Position numbers and translations under genes: made by a program
Shown: positions 57,585 through 64,000 of the stretch, piece by piece
How positions within the stretch are numbered: the first letter of the stretch is position 1
Layout: every line of letters starts with the position of its first letter
Assembly (NCBI GenBank): GCA_000955795.1
Contig: JYOB01000008.1
Location: 120,561-184,560, forward strand
DNA: 64,000 bases
Direction of reading: 5' to 3'
Source of the DNA: Burkholderiaceae bacterium 26
GTDB taxonomy: Bacteria; Pseudomonadota; Gammaproteobacteria; Burkholderiales; Burkholderiaceae
Notes under the pieces: model-generated
Seen by the model: only the letters and a program-made list of their open reading frames with translations
Databases searched by the model: none
What the model was told of the DNA's origin: nothing

Positions 57585-58913
57585 TCATTGCGCACGCGCA
57601 CGTCCGCGCAGCATCCATAGCGAGGCCAGGCTGATCAGCGTGGTCGCAAACACATAGAAGCTCGGCGACGTCTTGATGTGCGTGACACCAATCAACCACG
57701 TGACAATCAGCGGCGAGAACCCGCCAAAGATCGTCACCGACAAGTTGTAGCTCAGCGCCAGGCCCGTGCCGCGCGTGCGCGTCGGGAAGATGTCGGCCAG
57801 GAGCGCGGGCAACGGCGCCAGGATGGCGGCCAACAGCACGCCCACAATCGCCTGCATGACCAGCAGCGTCCAGAACGTCGGTTGCGCGACCAGCGTGGCA
57901 AACATCGGATACGTCGACAGCGCAATCACCACCATCGCAATCGACACCACGCGGATGCTGCCGAAGCGATCCGCCAGCAAGCCGAACGCGGGCGCCATCA
58001 CCATCAGCATTGCGCCGGTGATCATCGTGCAGACCAGGGACGCGCTGGTCGCGATGTGGAGTTGATTGATGGCATAGGTCGGCATGTAGACCTTCTGCAC
58101 GTAGTTGAATGCGGTGACGGCCACGACCACGCCCGCCCCCAGCAATAGCCCTGGCAAACCCTGCGTGAGCGTATCGCGCAGCGGCGAATGCGTTTGCGGC
58201 GCGTCCTGGGCCTCGGCCTGCATGGCGACGAACTCGGGCGTCTCAGGCGTGTGGCGACGAATGTAGACGCCAATGGGGCCGATCAGCAAGCCGAACAGGA
58301 ACGCCACGCGCCAGCCCCATGACTCGACCTGCGCGGTGGTCAGCGCGTAGGTCAGCCATGCGCTCAAGCCCGCGGCCAGCAATGTGGCAAGGCCCTGCGT
58401 GGCGGCCTGCCAGCTCGCGTTGTATCCCATGCGCTTGCCGTTGGCGTGCTCGATCATGAACGCCGTGGCCGAACCGAATTCTCCGCCGGCAGAGAAGCCC
58501 TGCAGCAGTCGCGCCACGATCACGATGGCTGGCGACCACACCCCGATCGACGCATACGTCGGTGCAAACGCGATCATCGCGGTACCGAGCATCATCAGCA
58601 GAATCGACCACGTCAGCGCAGCCTTGCGGCCCACACGGTCTGCATAGCTGCCCAGCACCATCGAGCCCAGCGGCCGCATGATGAACGACACGCCAAACGT
58701 GCCGACGGAGAGCATCAGCGAACTCCACGCGTCGCCCGTCGGGAAGAACAGCTTGCCGATGGTGATGGCGAAATAGCCGTAGATCAGCAGATCGTAGTAT
58801 TCGAGCGCGTTGCCGACGCTGGCCGCCAGTACGGCACGCCAGGGCGAGGGATGTCGATGGGTGTTGGTGGCGCGTGCGGATGCGCCGCTTGCGTTGAGGG
58901 TGTGGGCTGGCAT
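57585..58913 (-). CDS. MHS-family MFS transporter
   Basis: 442 residues of the metabolite:H+ symporter group, beginning ASVGNALEYYDLLIYGYFAITI. Helix 2-3 loop GSYADRVGRKAALTW and RLLQGFSAGGEFGSATAFMIEHA are diagnostic. Twelve helices are expected, with a hydrophilic centre (RRHTPETPEFVAMQAEAQDAPQ). The substrate is probably a carboxylate or acyl amino acid in view of the downstream deacylase. GGGGAGA precedes the ATG. The LysR gene at 59053 lies upstream on the same strand and may control it. Confidence 0.9.
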   Translation of the reverse strand: MPAHTLNASGASARATNTHRHPSPWRAVLAASVGNALEYYDLLIYGYFAITIGKLFFPTGDAWSSLMLSVGTFGVSFIMRPLGSMVLGSYADRVGRKAALTWSILLMMLGTAMIAFAPTYASIGVWSPAIVIVARLLQGFSAGGEFGSATAFMIEHANGKRMGYNASWQAATQGLATLLAAGLSAWLTYALTTAQVESWGWRVAFLFGLLIGPIGVYIRRHTPETPEFVAMQAEAQDAPQTHSPLRDTLTQGLPGLLLGAGVVVAVTAFNYVQKVYMPTYAINQLHIATSASLVCTMITGAMLMVMAPAFGLLADRFGSIRVVSIAMVVIALSTYPMFATLVAQPTFWTLLVMQAIVGVLLAAILAPLPALLADIFPTRTRGTGLALSYNLSVTIFGGFSPLIVTWLIGVTHIKTSPSFYVFATTLISLASLWMLRGRARAQ

Positions 58914-59009
58914 GGTTGTCTCCCCGTGGTCTGTGCCGATCCGCCTGTTTTGCTGAATAACGCTGGCGGGCGAAGGTTGCGGAGGAGTCTAGGTGCCGTG
59001 CCCAGGCGG

Positions 59010-59030
59010 CTTGTGCCGTTTCGGCACAAG
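59010..59030. promoter_or_regulatory. Perfect 9 bp inverted repeat
   Basis: CTTGTGCCG-TTT-CGGCACAAG between the LysR gene and the MFS gene, about 96 bp before the MFS start. There is no U-run on the minus strand, so an operator or regulatory hairpin is at least as likely as a terminator. Confidence 0.5.
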
Positions 59031-59052
59031 GTTGGGCTTTTTGCGATGCGCT

Positions 59053-59976
59053 TCAGGCGAGGTCGGTGCGGGCGTTGTTGCTGGCGTTATCAACGGCCAG
59101 TTGCCACACCTCATCAAGCAGTGCGCTCTGGTTGCTGCGCACCCGCATCATGCGGATGTTGACGTGGATGTGCCAGGCGTCATCGCCGGCGGGGCGGAGT
59201 TCACCCGCATTCAGGTGCGGCTTGGCCAAGCGATATGGCAGCCACGCCATGCCGAATCCCCGTAGGGCCATCTCTTCCACCGCCTCGTAAAAATCCGCCT
59301 GGAACACGGGCTGCAGATGCGCCTTGCGATCGGCGGCGGCAAGGTGGCTGTCGAGCATCTGCCGCAACGTCAGGCCGCGCGCAAAGGCTAGCCACGGCAG
59401 CGGCGCGGCAGACGAGCCCGGCAGCGTGAAGCGCGCGCGACCACGCTTGTCGGGCGCACTCACCGGCACCAGCGTTTCGCTGCCCAGCGTGCAATGGTCG
59501 TACTTGCGCGGATCGAGCAGCGCATCGGCCTGCGGGCTGGCGTAAGCGATCAGCAAATCGACCGTGCCATCGGCAAGTGCGAGTACGCCCTCCTGCGTGC
59601 CGCCCGTCGTCACGCTAAGCGGAAACACGCCGCGCTGGCGTGCCAGCGTTTCATACCAGGCGGGGACGAAGGTGCGCGCCAGCGTGCGCCCTGTTCCGAT
59701 CTTCAGCGCCACGGGCAATTGCGCCTCGCGCAGTAGCAAACGCGCATCGTTCAAGCCATCGACGGCATTGGCCGCGGCATCCAGAAACAAGCGCCCCGCC
59801 GCCGTGAGCGTGACCGGATGCTCGCTGCGCTCGACCAGCGCGGTGCCCACCCATTCTTCCAGCGCCTTGATCCGCCGGCCGAATGCGGGATGCGTGACGT
59901 TGCGGTTCTCGGCAGCGCGGCTGAAGCTGCGCGTCTTGGCAAGTTCCTTGAAGTCTTCCAGCCATTTGATCTGCAT
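59053..59976 (-). CDS. LysR-family transcriptional regulator
   Basis: 307 residues. The N-terminal winged helix-turn-helix is MQIKWLEDFKELAKTRSFSRAAENRNVTHPAFGRRIKALEEWVG; the effector-binding region follows (LKIGTGRTLARTFVPAWYE, GVLALADGTVDLLIAYA). It is divergent from the FAD monooxygenase across 119 bp, the classic LysR layout, and is upstream of the MFS-deacylase pair. Either set could be its target. Confidence 0.9.
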   Translation of the reverse strand: MQIKWLEDFKELAKTRSFSRAAENRNVTHPAFGRRIKALEEWVGTALVERSEHPVTLTAAGRLFLDAAANAVDGLNDARLLLREAQLPVALKIGTGRTLARTFVPAWYETLARQRGVFPLSVTTGGTQEGVLALADGTVDLLIAYASPQADALLDPRKYDHCTLGSETLVPVSAPDKRGRARFTLPGSSAAPLPWLAFARGLTLRQMLDSHLAAADRKAHLQPVFQADFYEAVEEMALRGFGMAWLPYRLAKPHLNAGELRPAGDDAWHIHVNIRMMRVRSNQSALLDEVWQLAVDNASNNARTDLA

Positions 59977-60095
59977 GGCGCGTCCGGGTGGGGTAGTGGG
60001 CGGGAGGTCTGCGCATTATCTCCGCAGCGTGCACGAACAGCCTTAACGTGCGTGCCGTATCGTTATCATCCTGAGCAAACGATCTGCCACGCTTC

Positions 60096-61304
60096 ATGAC
60101 CGCACCCCGCCCGCTGACCATCGGCATTGCCGGCGCCGGTAACGCCGGCCTCGCCGCCGCCATCGCGTTTGCCCGCCAGGGGCACAACGTGCACGTCTTC
60201 GAAAAGCATCCGCAGCTGACCGCCATGGGCGCGGGCCTGCTGATCCAGCCGCAGGGTATCCGCGCGCTAGAGGCACTTGGCGTCGGCCGCGAGCTGGAGG
60301 GCATCGGCGCACCAATCGACCGGCTGATCGGCCTGAGCCATCGCGGTTGGCGCCTGCTCGACATCGACTACGCCGATGCGCCCGGCCGCGCCGTCACACG
60401 GCACGCATTGTCATCCATGCTCTACGACGCCGCTTTGCACGCGGGCGCATCGTTCCACTTTGGTTGCGCGATCCAGCAACTGCTTCTTGATGGCCCACGA
60501 GCACGGGTCATGCACGCACAGGGCGAATCGATCTTCGACCTATTTGTGATTGCCGATGGTGCGGCGTCTGCGCTGCGTGAGTCCGCAGGCCTGGCCGGCC
60601 CGTCGAGCACCTACCGATGGGGCACGCTGTGGTTCCAAGGATGGGTAGATGGCTGGAACCCGCGCGTGCTGCAGCAGCGCTTTCGCGGCACGCGCGAGAT
60701 GATGGGCTTGCTGCCCACCGAAGTGGACGGCACCCGCACACGCCTGTCGATGTTCTGGAGCCTGCCCGGTGATGCGGTCAGCGCCTGGCGCCAGACCGAC
60801 ATCACGCAGTGGAAGGCGCATGTGCTGAGCCTGTGGCCGCAAGCCGCGCCCATGGTCGAACAGATTGGCTCGCACGACGATATGCCTTTTGCCGTATATC
60901 GCCACACATGGCCGCGCGCGCTGGCCAAACCGCCCTACTGCGTGATCGGCGATGCCGCGCATGCCATGAGCCCGCAGCTCGGCCTGGGGACCACGTTGGC
61001 CGCGCAGGATGCCCTGGCACTTGCCGCGTGCGTGCAAGTGCATGGCCCCACCGATGGCGCCCTCGCCTATCACGCCCGGCGTCTGCGTACCGTGCAGGCC
61101 TATCAGACGCTGAGCCGAGCACTCACGCCGTGCTTCCAGTCCCAATATGGAGGCTGGATGCGAGACGTGGTGTTCGCCACCGGTTTGCGCATCCCGGGGG
61201 TTGCATGGCTGATGAAACGAAGCCTGGCAGAACCGCCCGCTCGCGACGCCGCATTCGCCCCGGCCGCTGCTTCCACGACTGCCAGTGAGGAACCGCAGGC
61301 ATGA
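60096..61304 (+). CDS. FAD-dependent monooxygenase, salicylate/UbiH-like
   Basis: A 402-residue group A flavoprotein hydroxylase. FAD GxGxxG is at GIAGAGNAGLAAAIAFA (about 10-26), a middle DG motif at VIADGAASALRE, and the second FAD motif at VIGDAAHAMSPQLGLGTTLA. It probably hydroxylates an aromatic or related ring; the exact substrate is unknown. It is divergent from the LysR gene. It ends 19 bp before the DUF2867-like gene, suggesting a two-gene operon. Confidence 0.88.
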   Translation: MTAPRPLTIGIAGAGNAGLAAAIAFARQGHNVHVFEKHPQLTAMGAGLLIQPQGIRALEALGVGRELEGIGAPIDRLIGLSHRGWRLLDIDYADAPGRAVTRHALSSMLYDAALHAGASFHFGCAIQQLLLDGPRARVMHAQGESIFDLFVIADGAASALRESAGLAGPSSTYRWGTLWFQGWVDGWNPRVLQQRFRGTREMMGLLPTEVDGTRTRLSMFWSLPGDAVSAWRQTDITQWKAHVLSLWPQAAPMVEQIGSHDDMPFAVYRHTWPRALAKPPYCVIGDAAHAMSPQLGLGTTLAAQDALALAACVQVHGPTDGALAYHARRLRTVQAYQTLSRALTPCFQSQYGGWMRDVVFATGLRIPGVAWLMKRSLAEPPARDAAFAPAAASTTASEEPQA

Positions 61305-61323
61305 CACCACGCCGTCGATCATC

Positions 61324-61899
61324 ATGAGCCTGCTGCACACCTTCCTTCCGGAGCATCAGTTCAGCGAGCAGCACCACATACGCGTCAATGCCGCGCCCGG
61401 GCGCGTGCTCGACATGGTTTCGCAGCTTGACGTTACCGATTTCCCGCTGGCCCGAATGTTTCTGCACTTGCGCGCCATCCCGGCCCGCATCGCCGCCGCA
61501 ATGGGCAAGCCCAATGTGCGACGTATCGATGCCGGATTCGGCCTGCACGATTTCACCGTACTCGGCCGCGATGGAGATCGCGAATTCGCGCTGGGCCTGG
61601 TCGGCCGCTTCTGGGAATCCGCGGGTGGGCTCGTCCGCGTTGAAGCCGGCGCATTTCGCGCGTTCTCGGAGCCCAACATCGCCGAGCTGGTCATGACGTT
61701 CGTCGCCGAACCCGACGTCGCCGGCACGCTGCTGACCACGCGCACGTGCGTGCATTGCTCCGACACAACGGCACGCCGCCGCTTCACGCCTTACTGGATG
61801 CTGATCCGCATCCCAAGCGGGCTGATCCGCCGGATGATGCTGCAGCGGATCAAGCAACTCGCGGAAGCACACGACGCCCCGCTTACACGTCCAGAATGA
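61324..61899 (+). CDS. DUF2867-like conserved protein
   Basis: A 191-residue soluble protein. The C-terminal part, TARRRFTPYWMLIRIPSGLIRRMMLQRIKQLAE, is the pattern I associate with DUF2867. The N-terminal HHIRVNAAPGRVLDMVSQLD and GFGLHDFTVLGRDGDREFALGLVGRFW would fit a START/SRPBCC-like ligand pocket. Function is unknown. It follows the FAD monooxygenase by 19 bp. Confidence 0.65.
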   Translation: MSLLHTFLPEHQFSEQHHIRVNAAPGRVLDMVSQLDVTDFPLARMFLHLRAIPARIAAAMGKPNVRRIDAGFGLHDFTVLGRDGDREFALGLVGRFWESAGGLVRVEAGAFRAFSEPNIAELVMTFVAEPDVAGTLLTTRTCVHCSDTTARRRFTPYWMLIRIPSGLIRRMMLQRIKQLAEAHDAPLTRPE

Positions 61900-62215
61900 C
61901 CAACGTGCCCGCGCTGCCGGCGTCCACGCTGTGTGGCACACCAGCAGGCACCAAATACAGCTCGCCGCGCGACACCGTTACCGCTTCGCCGTCAATGCGC
62001 AGGCGCAGCTCGCCATCGATCACCAGCAGGCCTTCGGCATAGTCGTGCACTTCGTCGGGATACGGCGTGCCGTCCATGCGCAACACCTTGAAGTTGCCGC
62101 CGCCAAAACGCTCCAGCACGCGAGACGACCATGCGCGCGGCAACGCATCGGCTTCTGCATTGAGATTGACAAGCGGCACACCGGCCTCGCCCAAAGAATG
62201 AGAGGCATCGAGCAT
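61883..62215 (-). CDS. Cupin-domain protein
   Basis: A 110-residue single-domain cupin with motif 1 DEVHDYAEGLLVIDGELRLRIDG and motif 2 RGELYLVPAGVPHSVDAG, which carry the usual His/Glu ligand positions in part. It could be a small metal-binding enzyme or ligand sensor. ATG 62215 is the credible start; the longer frame to 62335 crosses the terminator hairpin. It overlaps the convergent DUF2867-like gene by 17 bp. Confidence 0.8.
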   Translation of the reverse strand: MLDASHSLGEAGVPLVNLNAEADALPRAWSSRVLERFGGGNFKVLRMDGTPYPDEVHDYAEGLLVIDGELRLRIDGEAVTVSRGELYLVPAGVPHSVDAGSAGTLVILDV

Positions 62216-62234
62216 ACCAGTCGATAGAAAATAA

Positions 62235-62270
62235 AATGGGCGCCGCCGCGTTTCAGCGATGGCGCCCATT
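62235..62270 (-). terminator. Terminator after the orphan response regulator
   Basis: AATGGGCGCC / GGCGCCCATT, a 10 bp stem closing a 16-base loop, followed on the minus strand by TTTATTTTC. It lies 25 bp past the regulator stop at 62295. Confidence 0.75.
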
Positions 62271-62294
62271 CTGGGTTGCGCGATCGGCCCGCGT

Positions 62295-63035
62295 TCAGAC
62301 GCCGTACGACGCGACGTCCATGTCCGACAGCCCATTCATGTCGTCCGCGGGCTTCAGATGGTCCACGCGATAGCCGTGCTTGTACACGGCCACCAGGCGC
62401 ACCTCGTTCTCCGGCTCGATGTTCAGCTTCATGCGGATGCGCGACACGTGGCTATCGATGGTGCGCGTGTACTCCGAAGAATTACGGCCCCACACCTGCC
62501 CGAAGATGTGATCGCGCGACAGCGTGCGTCCCACGTTCGAGAACAGCAGCAACGCCAGCTGGAATTCGATGGCCGTCAGCGTAACGGGCTCGCTGTGCAG
62601 CGTGACCTGCTGGCGCTGAGGGTTGAAGTAGTACGGCCCCACCGCGAACGGCAGGCGGCCATACGGAATCGGATACGCCCGGCGCAGCAGAGCATCGACA
62701 CGCGCGCGCAACTCGGCAATGCGGAACGGCTTGGCGATGTAGTCATCGGCGCCGTGTGTGAGTGCGCGCACGATGCTCTTTTCACCTTCTTCGGCTGTGA
62801 CGAACAGGATGGGCAGCACTTCCCTGTGGCGGCCGCGCACCACGCTCAGCACGTCGATACCGAGCATGCCCGGCGTGTGCCAGTCGAGGATCAGCATGTC
62901 ATACGACGAGCGCCCCAGCATGCGAAGCAACGTCGCCCCATCGCTGTAGGTCATCACGTCGTGTCCCGACTGGGACAATATCTGGACGATGACTTCGCTT
63001 TGGAAGGGATCGTCTTCAAGCAAGGCGATGCGCAT
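62295..63035 (-). CDS. OmpR-type response regulator, orphan
   Basis: 246 residues. The receiver has D51 (LILDWHTPGMLG), acidic pair E7-D8-D9 and K in DYIAKPF. The winged helix has LTAIEFQLALLLFSNVGRTLSRDHIFGQVW and TIDSHVSRIRMKL. GGAG precedes ATG 63035. No kinase gene is next to it, and the leader region is long (457 bp to the next gene), holding a promoter-hairpin unit described separately. Confidence 0.9.
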   Translation of the reverse strand: MRIALLEDDPFQSEVIVQILSQSGHDVMTYSDGATLLRMLGRSSYDMLILDWHTPGMLGIDVLSVVRGRHREVLPILFVTAEEGEKSIVRALTHGADDYIAKPFRIAELRARVDALLRRAYPIPYGRLPFAVGPYYFNPQRQQVTLHSEPVTLTAIEFQLALLLFSNVGRTLSRDHIFGQVWGRNSSEYTRTIDSHVSRIRMKLNIEPENEVRLVAVYKHGYRVDHLKPADDMNGLSDMDVASYGV

Positions 63036-63240
63036 GTTCTGCTCCGTGGAAATTGCGCACATGCGTGCCGGATGGTACGGGCGTTGATAGCGCCCGAACT
63101 GTCGCGTTCAGCGCGATCCGTTGCATGTGTTACGTGCCTGCAATTTTCATGGCGAGGTTTGCTACGAACCATGAGAAGAGTCCTATTTTGTGAAGACCCT
63201 TGAGCCACGCAATGCCGTATCCACTCTGCGGAATGTGGAC

Positions 63241-63423
63241 AAAAAAAAGCCCGGACAACGCGGTCCGGGCGGCGGTGTTTCCCACAACGTGACGGGATCG
63301 GAAACACCCAAGGGTCGCATGTGCCAGACGCGTCGCAGTGCACCGGGGGGAAACACTGCAACGCTACGGGATAACGTCAAGGAGGGCCCGACGTACTGGT
63401 CGGCACACGCGAAGCGCATGATG
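63241..63423 (-). ncRNA. Candidate small or leader RNA, ~180 nt
   Basis: A minus-strand promoter (63430-63458) predicts a start near 63423. Transcription would end at GCCCGGAC-CGCGTT-GTCCGGGC followed by eight T (63270 to 63241), a textbook terminator. Between them GTGTTTCC/GGAAACAC and CAGTG/CACTG arms could fold. The only frame through it runs past the terminator and looks random. It lies 200 bp upstream of the orphan regulator gene on the same strand, so it may be an attenuated leader instead of an independent RNA. I do not recognise an RNA family; it does not resemble 6S RNA. Confidence 0.6.
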
Positions 63424-63429
63424 CCGTGC

Positions 63430-63458
63430 TAAATACCCAGCCGGAGCAGTCGTGACAA
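63430..63458 (-). promoter_or_regulatory. Sigma-70 promoter for the candidate RNA
   Basis: Minus-strand TTGTCA (63453-63458), exactly 17 bp spacer, then TATTTA (63430-63435). Confidence 0.65.
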
Positions 63459-63492
63459 CATTTGACGCGCCCATCTTCTGGGCCGCGATGCC

Positions 63493-64000
63493 TCAGGTGG
63501 GATCAGCGTTTTCCAGCTCTTGCCGAATCGACTCGGTCAGCATGTCGATCAGCAATCGGACACGTTTGGGCACGAACCGCGCGGATGGCGTGACGAGGTT
63601 GATCGGCTCTCCGCTGGTCGCATAGTCGGGCAGCACACGCACGAGGCGAGGCAGCGGTGCATTGGCACGCGCCACGGCACTCGCGTACAGCGGCAGCGGG
63701 CCGATGCCGGCGCCCGACGCAATCAACGTTTCCAGATAGATGAGGCTGTCGGAATTCAGGCGGGCGCGCACGGCCACGGTTTTCAGGCCATCGGGGCCAA
63801 CAAGGCGCCATTGCGTTTCGCCGCGGCCGGTGCCGCGAAAATCCAGGCAGCAATGGTCGGCCAGCCCTTGCACGGTGGCCGGAGCACCGCGGCGCTGCAG
63901 GTAATCGGGCGAGGCGAATAAGCCGATGCGCAATACGCCAAGCGACCGCGCCACGAGAGAACTGTCGGCCAAGCGTCCGACGCGGACGGCAAGGTCAAAA
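63493..64000 (-). CDS. LysR-family regulator, 3' part only
   Basis: About 169 residues of the C-terminal effector-binding domain, read from the window edge: FDLAVRVGRLADSSLVARSLG, LFASPDYLQRRG, GLADHCCLDFRG and a final VPKRVRLLIDMLTESIRQEL. This is the CrgA-like LysR pattern. The N-terminal helix-turn-helix lies beyond 64000. The stop is at 63493. Confidence 0.88.
   Translation of the reverse strand, partial: FDLAVRVGRLADSSLVARSLGVLRIGLFASPDYLQRRGAPATVQGLADHCCLDFRGTGRGETQWRLVGPDGLKTVAVRARLNSDSLIYLETLIASGAGIGPLPLYASAVARANAPLPRLVRVLPDYATSGEPINLVTPSARFVPKRVRLLIDMLTESIRQELENADPT

Noticed and set aside
63183-63419. 78-residue minus-strand ORF inside the candidate RNA
   Set aside because: It runs through the terminator hairpin and beyond, and its sequence looks random.
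63241-63423. 6S RNA
   Set aside because: Length fits, but the long paired rod with a central bubble and known conserved stretches are not evident.
63190-63432. 80-residue plus-strand ORF in the same region
   Set aside because: Low-complexity, no ribosome site, and opposite to the promoter and terminator found there.

Overview
The window reads as core chromosome of a GC-rich betaproteobacterium in the Burkholderiaceae, most probably Ralstonia. The basis is base composition, protein sequence character and gene context (ku-ligD, recA-recX, sucCD, pilins with a PglL-type ligase). This assignment is recognition from memory, not a search. No insertion sequence, prophage, integrase or CRISPR array was found, and nearly all of the sequence is coding.

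Layout, left to right. 1-206 is a decayed ~21-22 bp tandem repeat. 207-6622 holds a chemoreceptor, a PAS-GAF-PAS-GGDEF-EAL protein, and an isolated phosphonate pair (phnM and a DUF1045 2H-phosphoesterase). 6612-9232 has two secreted proteins of unknown role, one built from 13-residue repeats, and an MFS carrier. 9389-12925 is a ku-ligD end-joining operon. 12978-17487 has dacB-mobB, a secreted TPR protein and a GDSL lipoprotein. 17633-25330 is a minus-strand run of central metabolism: pgk, pyk, fba, then purC-purE-purK and a Sua5-type tRNA-modification gene. 25450-27463 is azlC-azlD-rarD. 27792-33521 has a zinc-finger protein, waaF, an NTF2-like protein, two hydrolase-region genes, a BepA-like protease and moaC.

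33581-37589 is a type IV pilin locus: three different pilin genes and a PglL/TfpO-type O-oligosaccharyltransferase. Two of the pilins have well-formed sigma-54 sites. 37774-42230 holds terC, sucCD, a DUF2889 gene and recX. 42327-43385 is recA with a LexA box. 43651-50838 is a response regulator/sensor kinase pair and an orphan DUF4212 subunit, facing a DEDDh exonuclease, a cNMP-CBS-nucleotidyltransferase protein and the acetate permease pair actP-yjcH. 51342-53045 is a metabolite:H+ symporter with a large extra loop. 53094-53170 is tRNA-Met(CAT) with its promoter and terminator.

53253-62215 is more accessory in character: a Baeyer-Villiger monooxygenase and hydrolase with a divergent TetR regulator, a zinc deacylase with an MFS carrier, and a LysR regulator divergent from a FAD monooxygenase, followed by a DUF2867-like gene and a cupin. 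62295-64000 has an orphan OmpR-type regulator, a ~180-nt candidate small or leader RNA with promoter and terminator, and a LysR gene cut by the window end.

The items most worth follow-up are the candidate RNA at 63241-63423, the symporter/nucleotidyltransferase/exonuclease module at 43651-50838, and the three-pilin/ligase locus. Alternative-frame ORFs lying over these genes were left out.
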